64,000 bases of DNA, from the NCBI GenBank assembly GCA_002363865.1, contig DEWY01000005.1:62001-126000 (forward strand), written 5' to 3'. Positions 51,322 through 60,290 of the stretch are shown piece after piece. This DNA is from Caulobacteraceae bacterium UBA3198. Lineage in GTDB: Bacteria; Pseudomonadota; Alphaproteobacteria; Caulobacterales; Caulobacteraceae. The notes beneath the pieces were generated by a model, which saw only the letters and a program-made list of their open reading frames with translations, ran no database searches and was not told the origin of the DNA. A program made the translations under genes and the position numbers. Positions within the stretch are counted from its first letter, which is position 1. Every line of letters starts with the position of its first letter.

Positions 51322-51753
51322 ATGGCCGCTAAACTCTCAGGGTCTGGGGGTGGCAGGTACGAAACGGAGCAGAACAGCGAAATCAATGTGACGCCCTTCG
51401 TGGACGTCATGCTGGTTCTCCTGATCATCTTCATGGTGGCGGCGCCGCTGGCCAGTGTGACGGTCCAGGTAGCTCTTCCGCCAGCCGTCGCCGAGCCATC
51501 CGCAAACCCGCCCAAACCGGTCTACATTTCGATCCAGTCAAACGGGTCCATCTATGTCGGTGACTTCGCCACCGACCTGGCGGGCCTGGGCGACGACCTC
51601 CGGTCGAACATTGGGCAGCGGAACCCAGAACGTGAGCGGATCTTCATCCGCGCCGACAGAGACACCATGTACGGTGACTTCATGGGCGTGATGAACATGC
51701 TTCAGGACAATGGGTTCTACAGCGTGGCGCTCATCGGCGAAGAAGACAATTGA
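51322..51753 (+). CDS. exbD: ExbD/TolR family protein
   Basis: 143 residues. The essential Asp lies in the membrane helix start INVTPFVDVMLVLLIIFMVA, followed by a periplasmic domain (KPVYISIQSNGSIYVGD, FIRADRDTMYGDFM). Partner of ExbB, five bases downstream of it. Confidence 0.96.
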   Translation: MAAKLSGSGGGRYETEQNSEINVTPFVDVMLVLLIIFMVAAPLASVTVQVALPPAVAEPSANPPKPVYISIQSNGSIYVGDFATDLAGLGDDLRSNIGQRNPERERIFIRADRDTMYGDFMGVMNMLQDNGFYSVALIGEEDN

Positions 51754-51765
51754 GGAGGGTGAGGC

Positions 51766-52470
51766 ATGTCTGAAACCAGTGACACGACTCACATTCATCA
51801 CAGTCCGTTCGATGCGCCGAAGCCGAAGCGCAATAATGGCGTTATCATCGCCGTTATTGTCTCGATCGTGGTCCACGTCGCGCTTGGTCTCTATCTCTAC
51901 AAAACCAAGTTCGAGCCCACCTATCGGGAGTACTCAGAGGATGTGACGGACGTGGCGATCATCAAGCCCGCCCCGCCGCCGCCGCCTCCGCCGCCTCCGC
52001 CGCCGCCGTCCAACACGCCGCCGCCGCCGCCGCCGAAGCTTCAGCCTCGGCCGCCGGTGACCCCGCCGGCTGGCTTGGCCACGATCCCCCCGCTGCCGGT
52101 TCCCCCGGTGCCGGAACGGATCGAACAGCCCAAGCCGCCGGCTCCCCCGCCGCCGACGCCTCCGCGTCCGTCGGTGATCACCAATCCTGACTGGGCGCGT
52201 CTGCCCAGCGGTGAGGATGTGGCCCGCTACTATCCCGACCGCGCTCAGCGGATGGGTGCAGAGGGTCGGGTGGTTCTGAGCTGCTCGGTTACGGCCCGTG
52301 GCACGCTCGAAGGCTGCTCTGTGGTGGAAGAAAGCCCCGCGGACCAGGACTTCGGTTCAGCCGCTCTGCGGATGACCCGACTGTTCCGGATGCGTCCGCG
52401 CACCGCCGACGGTTCCCCTGTTGAAGGCGGCACCGTGCGGATCCCGATCTCCTTCCGTCTGCCCGGCTAA
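51766..52470 (+). CDS. tonB: TonB family energy transducer
   Basis: 234 residues. One membrane helix (IIAVIVSIVVHVALGLYLY) with His, then a very proline-rich periplasmic spacer (polyproline tracts from about residue 68) and the C-terminal TonB domain (MGAEGRVVLSCSVTARGTLE, then MTRLFRMRPRTADGSPVEGG). Couples the ExbBD motor to outer-membrane receptors such as the BtuB encoded 2 kb away. Confidence 0.96.
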   Translation: MSETSDTTHIHHSPFDAPKPKRNNGVIIAVIVSIVVHVALGLYLYKTKFEPTYREYSEDVTDVAIIKPAPPPPPPPPPPPPSNTPPPPPPKLQPRPPVTPPAGLATIPPLPVPPVPERIEQPKPPAPPPPTPPRPSVITNPDWARLPSGEDVARYYPDRAQRMGAEGRVVLSCSVTARGTLEGCSVVEESPADQDFGSAALRMTRLFRMRPRTADGSPVEGGTVRIPISFRLPG

Positions 52471-52496
52471 GGGACGACGTCAGGACCAGGGAAATC

Positions 52497-52529
52497 GGCC
52501 CCGGAGACCCCAGGTCTCCGGGGCCTTTT
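52497..52529 (+). terminator. Strong Rho-independent terminator after tonB
   Basis: GGCCCCGGAGACC (52497-52509) pairs perfectly with GGTCTCCGGGGCC (52513-52525) around CCA, followed by TTTTCTTT. Confidence 0.95.
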
Positions 52530-52604
52530 CTTTGGCTGAACCGCGGCGCCGATGGCCCTTGATCCGGCAAGCCGGCGCCACTAGAACCCTATCCCTCGCG
52601 ATGC

Positions 52605-52681
52605 GCCGCCTTAGCTCAGTTGGTTAGAGCGCCAGATTGTGGCTCTGGAGGTCCTCGGTTCGAACCCGAGAGGTGGTACCA
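52605..52681 (+). tRNA. tRNA-His (GTG) without G-1
   Basis: Acceptor GCCGCCT/AGGTGGT with G1-U72 and G4-U69, anticodon loop TTGTGGC (GTG), T arm TCGGTTCGAACCCGA, encoded CCA. The base before position 1 is C, not the usual G-1, and the discriminator base is A73. This is the altered tRNA-His identity described for Caulobacter and relatives. Confidence 0.97.
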
Positions 52682-52777
52682 TCGCGCAGGGCCAGGGCCG
52701 GCCCTTTCGTTCTCCCGTCATAATGTCTGGCCATAAGAGCGCCTGAGCCAAGCTCCCCTGCGTTCTGTTGAGGCCCC

Positions 52778-54232
52778 ATGACTGTTCCGAACTCGCGCCG
52801 CGCCTTCAAGGCGCTCGGCGCCACCTGCGTCGCCGCCCTCTCGCTCGTCGCCACCGCGGCGTCCGCCACCCCTGAGGCGGCGCTGGAGGCGGCCCTGGCG
52901 CGTACGCCCAATTCTGCCCCGGCGCGCAATGTGATCCTGTTCATCGGCGACGGCATGGGCGTGTCGACGGTCACCGCCACGCGGATCCTGGCCGGGCAGA
53001 GGGCCGGCGTGGACGGCGCCTCCTATGATCTGGCCTTTGATCGGATGCCCTATGGTGGTCTGGTGCGGACCTATTCGGCCGACGCCCTGGTGACTGACTC
53101 GGCCAATGGCGCCTCGGCCATCACCACCGGCCATCGGACCATCAATGGCGGCATCGGCGTCGATGGCGACGCCCGCCGCGGGGTCTGCGATCCCAGCCGC
53201 AATGTCCCAACCCTCGCCCAGCGGGCCAAGCGCGAGCTGGGCAAGGCCGTGGGGGTGGTGTCCACCGCCGCCATCACCGACGCCTCGCCGGCGGCCTTCT
53301 ACGCCCACGTCCCCGACCGCAACTGGCAGAGCGACGCCGATCTGCCGCCCGCCGCCCGCGAGGCCGGCTGCGTCGATATCGCCGCGCAGCTGGTCACGGC
53401 CGCCGAAGATCTGAGGCCCGACCTCGTTCTCGGCGGCGGGCTGAGCTTCTTTCGCCCTGCGACCGCAGGGGGACGCCGGCAGGACGGCCAGGACCTCACC
53501 GCCGCCTGGGCGGCCCGCCCCAGCAGCGTCTTTGTCTCCGACCGTGACGGCATGACCGCCGCCGTGGCCGCCGGCCAGGATGTGCTGGGTCTGTTCGCGG
53601 ACATCCATATCCCCCATGAAATCAACCGTCCGACCACCGGGTCGCAGGTCCCCACCCTGGAGGAGATGACCCGCGCGGCCATCACCCGCCTGGCCGGCGA
53701 ACCGCAGGGCTATGTCCTGCTCATCGAGGGCGCCCATATCGACAAGGCCCACCATGCCGGGCTCATCAACGCCTCCCTGACCGAGGGGATCGAGCTTTCC
53801 AAGGCCGTCGCCGCGGCGCAGGAGATGACGGACCCGGCCAACACCCTGATCATCGTCACCGCCGACCACAGCCACGGGCTGGTGCTGAACGGCGGCGGCC
53901 TCGGGGATGACGTGCTGGGCCTGATCAAGGGCCCCACGGGCGCCCCCCGCCTGGCCGCCGACGGCAAGCCCCTGCCGATCCTGACCTACGCCACGGGCCC
54001 CGGCGGCCCGCGGGACGGGGCGGGGCGACCCACCCTCGAGGGCGTCGATGTCACCGCCCCGGATCATGTGCGGCAGGCCGGCGTGCTGTCGCCCAGCGCC
54101 GCCCATGCCGGCGAGGACGTGCCGGCCTACGCCCAGGGGCCCGGCGCCCATCTGGTCACCGGATCGATGGATCAGCCCTATCTGTTCCAGGTGATGCGTC
54201 ACGCCCTGCGCCTACCCGCCGAAGCGCCCTGA
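52778..54232 (+). CDS. Alkaline phosphatase (PhoA superfamily)
   Basis: 484 residues. Secretory signal peptide ending ATAASA. Metal-binding Asp58 (VILFIGDGMG), nucleophile Ser108 (LVTDSANGASAITTG), further ligands in IEGAHIDKAHHAG and TADHSHG. Cleaves phosphate monoesters in the periplasm. No Pho box was identified upstream. It ends just before the cobalamin riboswitch. Confidence 0.95.
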   Translation: MTVPNSRRAFKALGATCVAALSLVATAASATPEAALEAALARTPNSAPARNVILFIGDGMGVSTVTATRILAGQRAGVDGASYDLAFDRMPYGGLVRTYSADALVTDSANGASAITTGHRTINGGIGVDGDARRGVCDPSRNVPTLAQRAKRELGKAVGVVSTAAITDASPAAFYAHVPDRNWQSDADLPPAAREAGCVDIAAQLVTAAEDLRPDLVLGGGLSFFRPATAGGRRQDGQDLTAAWAARPSSVFVSDRDGMTAAVAAGQDVLGLFADIHIPHEINRPTTGSQVPTLEEMTRAAITRLAGEPQGYVLLIEGAHIDKAHHAGLINASLTEGIELSKAVAAAQEMTDPANTLIIVTADHSHGLVLNGGGLGDDVLGLIKGPTGAPRLAADGKPLPILTYATGPGGPRDGAGRPTLEGVDVTAPDHVRQAGVLSPSAAHAGEDVPAYAQGPGAHLVTGSMDQPYLFQVMRHALRLPAEAP

Positions 54233-54286
54233 GGGCCCGCCGCTGTCAGTCCCGCCGTTGACGCGGCCGACGCACCCGCCTAAGGC

Positions 54287-54470
54287 GACGCCTGTGACAG
54301 GTTCCCCGCGAGGGGATCAAAAGGGAACTCAGGTGTAAGACCTGGGCTGCCCCCGCAACTGTAAGCGGCGAGCCCGCACGCCATACGCCACTGGGTCTTC
54401 GGACCTGGGAAGGCGGCGTGCAGATGGGGTGATGACCCGCGAGCCAGGAGACCTGCCTGTCGCGGTCGTC
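54287..54470 (+). ncRNA. Cobalamin (B12) riboswitch
   Basis: Conserved landmarks in order: AGGTTCCC and AAAAGGGAA of P2-P3, GGGCTGCCCCCGCAACTGTAA (L-region near 54346-54365), CACTGGG, GATGACCCGCGAG, and the B12 box AGCCAGGAGACCTGCC at 54442-54457. It lies 170 bases before btuB. Binding of adenosylcobalamin is expected to reduce expression of the btu genes. The expression platform between 54470 and 54636 is GC-rich; the mode (termination or RBS occlusion) is not clear from sequence. Confidence 0.95.
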
Positions 54471-54636
54471 CTTCGTCCGGCCGGGGTGCGCCGAACGAAC
54501 GGGTCTACCCGGGTGGCGACAACCGTCCAGGGCCGCGCGAGGGCGCGGGTCCCGGCGGGGTCGTGCGCGCGCGTAAGGCTCCCCGTGGTCCGCCTCCTCG
54601 ACGGCTCGTTGTCGTCAATGTGAGGGGCAAGACCCG

Positions 54637-56604
54637 ATGAAGACCATTCTGCTGTCCACCGCCGCCCTGCTGGGCGTCCTGTCGGCCACAACGGCGCAGG
54701 CCCAGCCGGCCGCCGCGCCCGACGTGGCCGGGGCTGAGGCCTCCAACGCCGTCCGCGGCGTCGTCGTCACCGCCAACCGCGCGCCGACCGCCTCGGCCGA
54801 GGTCGCCCAGGCGATCACCGTGCTCGATCGGGCGCAGATCGAGGCCAGCCAGGCCATCCTGCTGCCCGACCTGCTGAGTCGCACCGCCGGCGTCACCCTG
54901 TCGCGCAATGGCGGCCCGGGCGGCGTCACCGCCCTGCGCATCCGCGGCGCCGAGACCGACCAGACCCTGGTGGTCATCGACGGCGTGCGCCTGAACGACG
55001 TGGCCCAGCCGGGCGCCGGCTACAACTTCGCCAATCTGCTGACCGGCGACGTGGCCCGGGTCGAGGTCCTGCGCGGCGCCCAGTCCACCCTGTGGGGCAG
55101 CCAGGCCATCGGCGGGGTGGTCAATGTGGTCACCACCGTGCCGACCAAGCCCTTCCAGGCCAGCCTGGACGCCGAAGGCGGCGATCTCTCCACCGCCTAT
55201 GTCCGCGGCGGGGTCGGCGGCGCTGGTGAGCGCCTCGTCTGGCGGCTGGGCGCGGGTTACTACACCACCGACGGCGTCTCGGCCGTGGCCGGGGGCGCGG
55301 AGGACGACGGCTTCCAGCATACCAGTCTCAACGGTCGCCTGGGGTTGCAGGTCACCGACGCCCTGTCCCTCGACCTGCGGGGGATCTACTCCTACGGCCG
55401 GGCCCAGGTGGACGGCTTCCCGGCGCCGGCCTACAGCTTCGCCGACACGGCTGAGTATGGGGTGACTGAAGAGCTGGCGGCCTATGCCGGCCTGAACCTC
55501 GCCCTGCTGGACGACCGGCTGCGCAACCGTCTGGCCTTTTCCCACACCCGCACAGACCGCCAGAGCCTCAACCCCGCCCAGGCGGTGACGGACGTGACCT
55601 TCGACGCCCTGTCGGAGGTGGATCGCTGGGAGTACCAGGGGACCTTCGCCCTGACAGACGCCTGGCAGGCGGTGTTCGGCCTGGAGCGGGAGGAGGCCAG
55701 CATGCAGACGGCTTCGCCCAGCGCCTTCAACCCGAACCCGCTGACCCAGTCCGCCAGCGCCGATCTCGACAGCGCCTATGTTCAGGTCCAGGGGCCGCTG
55801 ATCGCCAGTCTGACCGTGACCGCCGGGGTCCGCCGCGACGAGCACGACACCTTCGGCGGCCAGACCCTGGGGCAGGGGGCGCTGGCCTGGTCCCTGAACG
55901 ACGGGGCCACCGTCCTGCGGGCCAGCTTCGGTCAGGGCTTCAAGGCGCCGAGCCTCTATCAGCTCTACAGCGAGTACGGGAATCTGGGCCTCAACCCCGA
56001 GGAGGCCGACGCCTGGGACCTGGGCGTCGAGCAGGTGCTGGCCGACGGTCGAGCCGTGGTCTCGGCGACCTGGTTCCAGCGGGAGACCACCAACCAGATC
56101 GACTATGTCTCCTGCTTCAGCGCCCCCACCGATCCCCTGTGCCGCGTGGGCGGGGCGACCCGGTTTGGCTATTACAGCAACACCGCCCGCACCGAAGCCA
56201 AGGGGGTGGAGCTGACCGGTCAGGCCAAGGTCGGCCCCTTCGACCTGGCGGCCAACTATACCTGGACCGAGGCGACCAACGCGGCCGCCGGATCGCCGAA
56301 CCATGGCAACCGGCTCGCGCGGCGGCCCGAGCACCAGGGCTACATGTCGGTGACCCATGTCTGGACGGCCGGCCCCACGGCGACGCTGGCCGTGCGCTAT
56401 ATCGGGGAGGCCTTCGACGATGCGGCCAACCGCAACCGCCTGGAGCCCCGGGCCCTGCTTGACCTGCGCGCCGCCTGGCCGGTGAGTGAGACCTTCGAGG
56501 TCTATGGCCGGGTGGAGAACCTGTTGGACGATCAGGATCCGTCCACCCGGGGCTATGGCGAGGTGGGCCGCTTTGGCGCGCTGGGCGTGCGGGCCCGCTT
56601 CTGA
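54637..56604 (+). CDS. btuB: TonB-dependent vitamin B12 receptor BtuB
   Basis: 655 residues. Signal peptide ending TTAQAQ, TonB box-like GVVVTANRA, plug domain (RTAGVTLSRNGGPGGVTALR, LRGAQSTLWGSQAIGGVVNV) from about residue 45 to 165, then a 22-strand barrel ending in ...RF. Imports cobalamin across the outer membrane using TonB. Directly behind a B12 riboswitch and overlapping btuF by one base. Confidence 0.95.
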   Translation: MKTILLSTAALLGVLSATTAQAQPAAAPDVAGAEASNAVRGVVVTANRAPTASAEVAQAITVLDRAQIEASQAILLPDLLSRTAGVTLSRNGGPGGVTALRIRGAETDQTLVVIDGVRLNDVAQPGAGYNFANLLTGDVARVEVLRGAQSTLWGSQAIGGVVNVVTTVPTKPFQASLDAEGGDLSTAYVRGGVGGAGERLVWRLGAGYYTTDGVSAVAGGAEDDGFQHTSLNGRLGLQVTDALSLDLRGIYSYGRAQVDGFPAPAYSFADTAEYGVTEELAAYAGLNLALLDDRLRNRLAFSHTRTDRQSLNPAQAVTDVTFDALSEVDRWEYQGTFALTDAWQAVFGLEREEASMQTASPSAFNPNPLTQSASADLDSAYVQVQGPLIASLTVTAGVRRDEHDTFGGQTLGQGALAWSLNDGATVLRASFGQGFKAPSLYQLYSEYGNLGLNPEEADAWDLGVEQVLADGRAVVSATWFQRETTNQIDYVSCFSAPTDPLCRVGGATRFGYYSNTARTEAKGVELTGQAKVGPFDLAANYTWTEATNAAAGSPNHGNRLARRPEHQGYMSVTHVWTAGPTATLAVRYIGEAFDDAANRNRLEPRALLDLRAAWPVSETFEVYGRVENLLDDQDPSTRGYGEVGRFGALGVRARF

Positions 56605-57473
56605 TGACGGAGTCGGCGAGACCGGGCCTGGGCCAGCTCACCCGCCGCGCGGCGGTGGGGGGGCTGGCGCTCGGCCTCGCCGGCGCCGCGCCGGCCACTC
56701 GTCCCCGGCGGGTGGTGTCGTTGAACCCCTGCCTGGACGTGATCCTGTTCCATGTGGCTGAGCGCCGCCAGATCGCCGCCCTGACCCACTATGCCCGCGA
56801 CCCTGAAGCCTCGACCCTGGCCGACCGGGCGCTGGACATTCCCATCACCTATGAGACCGCCGAGGAGGTGGTGGCCCTGCGCCCCGACCTAGTGCTGATG
56901 AGCCACCATTCGGCGGTGGCGACCCGCAATGCGCTGAGTCGGCTGGGCATTCCCCAGGCGATGTTCGATGTACCCCAGACTGTGGCCGCCAGCCTGGCCC
57001 AGATCCGCCAGGTCGCCCAGCAGCTGGGTCAGCCGGCGCGAGGTGAGGCGGTGGTCGCCAGGATCCAGGCGGCCCTGGCCGCCGCCGCCCCGCCGCCAGG
57101 GGCGCCGAAACTCAGCGCCATCGTCTACCAGCCCAACGGCTTCGCCGCCGGCGCCGGCACCCTGACCGACGAGATGCTCCGGCGGACCGGATTCGAGAAC
57201 GTCGCGGCCCGCTACGGCCTCGGGCGCTGGGGCAATATCGGTCTGGAGCAGATCATCGCTGATCCGCCCCAGGTGCTGCTGGCCGGTCAGGCGGCGGCCG
57301 GCGCCCCCACCTGGGCCGACCGGGTGTTGAGCCATCCCGCCCTCGACCGCATCTCCGGGGTCATGCACAGGCAGGCCTTTCCGCAGCGGCTGCTCTATTG
57401 CGGCGGCCCGGTGCTGATCGAGACCGCCCAGGCCCTGGCCCGGGCGCGGCGCAACGTGCTGGGGACGGCATGA
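56604..57473 (+). CDS. btuF: Periplasmic cobalamin-binding protein BtuF-like
   Basis: 289 residues. N-terminal RR-containing signal (LTRRAAVGGLALGLAGAAPA), possibly Tat-type. BtuF/FecB fold: RRVVSLNPCLDVILFHVAER, then EEVVALRPDLVLMSHH and FAAGAGTLTDEMLRRTGFEN. Carries B12 to BtuCD. Overlaps btuC by four bases. Confidence 0.92.
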   Translation: MTESARPGLGQLTRRAAVGGLALGLAGAAPATRPRRVVSLNPCLDVILFHVAERRQIAALTHYARDPEASTLADRALDIPITYETAEEVVALRPDLVLMSHHSAVATRNALSRLGIPQAMFDVPQTVAASLAQIRQVAQQLGQPARGEAVVARIQAALAAAAPPPGAPKLSAIVYQPNGFAAGAGTLTDEMLRRTGFENVAARYGLGRWGNIGLEQIIADPPQVLLAGQAAAGAPTWADRVLSHPALDRISGVMHRQAFPQRLLYCGGPVLIETAQALARARRNVLGTA

Positions 57474-58462
57474 AGCGGGTCTCAACCCCTGTGGTCGTCG
57501 CCGGCCTCTGCTTCGCCCTGGTGCTGTTGGGCGCCGCCAGCCTGATGGTTGGCCGGGTCTGGGTTCCGCTGGAGGCCTGGAGCAGCGCGGACCCCCGCTG
57601 GGTGATCATCCTGGAGCTGCGCATTCCCCGCACCCTGCTGGCCATTGTGGTGGGAGGGGCGCTTGGCATGTCGGGCGCGGCGCTGCAGGGCTACACGCGA
57701 AATCCCCTGGCCGATCCAGGGGTTCTGGGGGTTTCCTCCATGGCCGCCCTAGGGGCGGTCATCTCCCTGTACTTTGGCTTCTATGCGCCGGTCCTGGGGG
57801 GCGCGCCGTGGCTGATGCCGCTCTGCGCCATGGCCGGCGCCCTGATCGGGGTGCTGGTGCTGATCGGACTGACGGGCCAGGCCTCAGGCACGGTGACCTT
57901 CGTCCTGGCCGGGGTGGTTCTGAACATTGTGGCCGGGGCCGGCGTCGCCCTGGCCTTGAACCTCGCCCCCAATCCCTGGGCGGTGAACGAAATCGTCAAC
58001 TGGCTGATGGGCTCGCTGACCGACCGCAGTTTCGCCGACCTGCAGATGTCGGCCCCCTTCGTGGCCCTGGGGCTCGCCCTGCTGCTGCTCACCGGCCGCG
58101 CTCTTGACGCCCTGACCCTCGGGGAGACCGGCGCCCGGTCCCTGGGGATCAGCCTGTCGCGCATCCGGGTGCTGCTGGCCCTTGGCGTCGGCCTGGCGGC
58201 CGGCGCCAGCGTGGCGGTCACCGGGGTGATTGGCTTTGTCGGCCTGGTCACGCCCCATCTTCTGCGGCCCTTCCTGGGACCACGGCCAGCGGGCCTGCTC
58301 CTGCCCAGCGCGCTCGGCGGGGCGGTGATCGTACTGGCTGGCGACATTCTGGTGCGGCTCATTCCCTCGGCGGCCGAGGTCCGGCTCGGGGTGGCCATGG
58401 CCGCCCTGGGCGGGCCCTTCTTCCTCGGCCTGCTGCTGGTTCAGCGCCGGAGGCTGTCATGA
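57470..58462 (+). CDS. btuC: Cobalamin ABC transporter permease BtuC-like
   Basis: 330 residues from ATG 57470. FecCD-family helices: LRIPRTLLAIVVGGALGMSG, ALQGYTRNPLADPGVLGVSS and IGFVGLVTPHLLRPFLGPRP with the coupling-helix loop. About ten helices in the inner membrane. Confidence 0.95.
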   Translation: MKRVSTPVVVAGLCFALVLLGAASLMVGRVWVPLEAWSSADPRWVIILELRIPRTLLAIVVGGALGMSGAALQGYTRNPLADPGVLGVSSMAALGAVISLYFGFYAPVLGGAPWLMPLCAMAGALIGVLVLIGLTGQASGTVTFVLAGVVLNIVAGAGVALALNLAPNPWAVNEIVNWLMGSLTDRSFADLQMSAPFVALGLALLLLTGRALDALTLGETGARSLGISLSRIRVLLALGVGLAAGASVAVTGVIGFVGLVTPHLLRPFLGPRPAGLLLPSALGGAVIVLAGDILVRLIPSAAEVRLGVAMAALGGPFFLGLLLVQRRRLS

Positions 58463-59232
58463 GCGTGCTCGAGGCCCGCGGACTCCACCTCCAGGCTGGC
58501 GGCCGCACGGTGCTGAGCGAGGTCAGCGCGCGGTTCGAACCCGGCCAGGTGACAGCCATCCTGGGTGCCAACGGGGCGGGCAAGTCCACCCTGCTGGCCG
58601 CCCTGGCCGGCCTGTCGCCCCCGACCAGCGGTGAGGTTCTGCTGGATCAGGCGCCCTTGCTCGGTCTGCCGCCGCGGCGCCGCGCCCAGCGCCTGGGCTT
58701 CATCCCGCAGACCCCGGAGATCGCCTGGGGGCTGGAGGTGCGCACAGTCGTGGGCCTGGGGCGGCTGCCCTGGCTGGGCGCCCGGGGGCTGTCGGGCGAG
58801 GATGAAGTGGCGGTCGATCGCGCCCTGGCCGCCGCCCGGGTCGAGGACCTGGCCGAGCGCGACATCACCACCCTGTCCGGCGGCGAACGGGCCCGGGCCC
58901 TGATCGCCCGCGCCCTGGCTGGCGAGCCGGAGTGGCTGCTGGCCGACGAGCCCTATGCGGGGCTCGATCCGCGCCACGCCCTGGAGGCCGGCGACCTGTT
59001 CCGCCGTCTGGCGGGGGAGGGCGCCGGCGTCTTGCTGACGCTCCACGACCTGACCCTGGCCGCTCGTCTGGCCGACCGGGTTCTGGTGCTGGGCCACGGC
59101 CGGGTGCTGGCGGACGGTCCTCCGCGAAGCGCCATGACCGCCGACATCCTTGCCGTCGCCTATGGCGTCGATGCGCGCCTGCGTGAGACCGAACAGGGGC
59201 TGAGCGTCGACATACTCGGTCGCTGGGGTTAG
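58459..59232 (+). CDS. btuD: Cobalamin ABC transporter ATPase BtuD-like
   Basis: 257 residues. Walker A GANGAGKST, signature LSGGERAR, Walker B WLLADEPYAGLDP, His switch TLHDLT. Overlaps btuC by four bases, completing btuBFCD in transport order. Convergent with the cytochrome gene, four bases shared. Confidence 0.95.
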   Translation: MSVLEARGLHLQAGGRTVLSEVSARFEPGQVTAILGANGAGKSTLLAALAGLSPPTSGEVLLDQAPLLGLPPRRRAQRLGFIPQTPEIAWGLEVRTVVGLGRLPWLGARGLSGEDEVAVDRALAAARVEDLAERDITTLSGGERARALIARALAGEPEWLLADEPYAGLDPRHALEAGDLFRRLAGEGAGVLLTLHDLTLAARLADRVLVLGHGRVLADGPPRSAMTADILAVAYGVDARLRETEQGLSVDILGRWG

Positions 59233-60290
59233 GGCGCGAGGCTCTCGATATAGTCAGCCACCAGGGCCACGCCCTCGGCATGGACCAGGGTGCGGCCAAG
59301 CTCCGGCATCATGACGCCAGGGTCGTTGGAGCCCATGCGATAGACCATGATCGAACGCTCGGGATGGCCAGGCGCGATGGAGACGGCGAGCCCGCCGGAG
59401 CCCCGGCCGGCGGCCACGGGCGCCTTGCCGACTCCCAGATGGGCGGGGCGGGTCTCCTCCACCCCCAGGAACAGGCCGCTGGTGGAGGCCATGCCCGCCG
59501 GGTTGTGGCAGTGCGCGCAGTTGGCGTCGAGATAGGCCCGGGCGCGGGACTCCAGCGGCTCGGACAGGTCGTCCCACACCGCGGTCCTGCGCGCTGCGGC
59601 TGGGTCGGGTCCGCCGCTCAGGTGGCCCAGCCGGCGCCAGGCGGCCAGCTGGTTCTCAGTCCGGTGGCCATAGTCCAGGTCCCGGTTGAGATTGCGCGCC
59701 TTGGGCCCGATGGGAACCAGCTCGCCGTCCGCCGAGTGGCAGGTCTTGCACTGGTTCTGGTTGGGCACGAGATAGCTGATCGCCTGCGGTGCGCCCGCAG
59801 GATCGATGAAGGCCACGTCCAGCCGCGCCCCGGTGCGCTTGAGCACGGCCTCGGCCTGTTCGGCGTTCCAGACATAGGCCAGCGCCGTCCAGCCCTCGGC
59901 CTTGCGGATCAGCAGGCGGGTCTCGACATGCCGCTCGCCCACCTGGGGCGCACGCATATCCGGGGCGAAGGCGAAGGTCTTGACCAGCACCGTGCCCACG
60001 GGAAATTCCAGAGGCCCATCAGGGCGATAGGTCGCGCTCTGGCCATCTGGGGTGAAGATGAACCTGTGCTTGGCGGCATAGTCGCTGAACAGCGGGGTGT
60101 TCAGGTCATAGGGCGTGACCCCCGGGCTCGGGCTCCGCGCCGCCGCATCCTGGAACAGGCCGTAGTCGGACAGCCGCGGGGCTGGCGCCTCGGCCAGCAC
60201 GACCTCCAGGCGCACAGGGGTAGGGGCCTCGGCGGCCCCGCTCAGCGCCAGGGCGGCCAGGCCAAGCAGGGCGCCGAGGCTTCGCCTCAC
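59229..60290 (-). CDS. SO_2930-type diheme c-type cytochrome
   Basis: 353 residues with signal peptide (LLGLAALALSGAAEA). Two heme c motifs, QCKTCHS (about residue 182) and NCAHCHN (about residue 259), with a C-terminal MPELGRTLVHAEGVALVADY that may give a Met ligand. The unusual N-terminal domain (SDYGLFQDAA, then NTPLFSDYAAKHRFIF) marks the SO_2930 group. It overlaps a beta-helix protein gene upstream, the same pair as SO_2929-SO_2930 in Shewanella. Role in electron transfer or substrate oxidation unknown. Confidence 0.9.
   Translation of the reverse strand: MRRSLGALLGLAALALSGAAEAPTPVRLEVVLAEAPAPRLSDYGLFQDAAARSPSPGVTPYDLNTPLFSDYAAKHRFIFTPDGQSATYRPDGPLEFPVGTVLVKTFAFAPDMRAPQVGERHVETRLLIRKAEGWTALAYVWNAEQAEAVLKRTGARLDVAFIDPAGAPQAISYLVPNQNQCKTCHSADGELVPIGPKARNLNRDLDYGHRTENQLAAWRRLGHLSGGPDPAAARRTAVWDDLSEPLESRARAYLDANCAHCHNPAGMASTSGLFLGVEETRPAHLGVGKAPVAAGRGSGGLAVSIAPGHPERSIMVYRMGSNDPGVMMPELGRTLVHAEGVALVADYIESLAP

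Noticed and set aside
51960..52180. CCG-rich repetitive tract as a DNA repeat or CRISPR-like array
   Set aside because: It encodes the polyproline spacer of TonB; period three follows codons, not repeat units with spacers.
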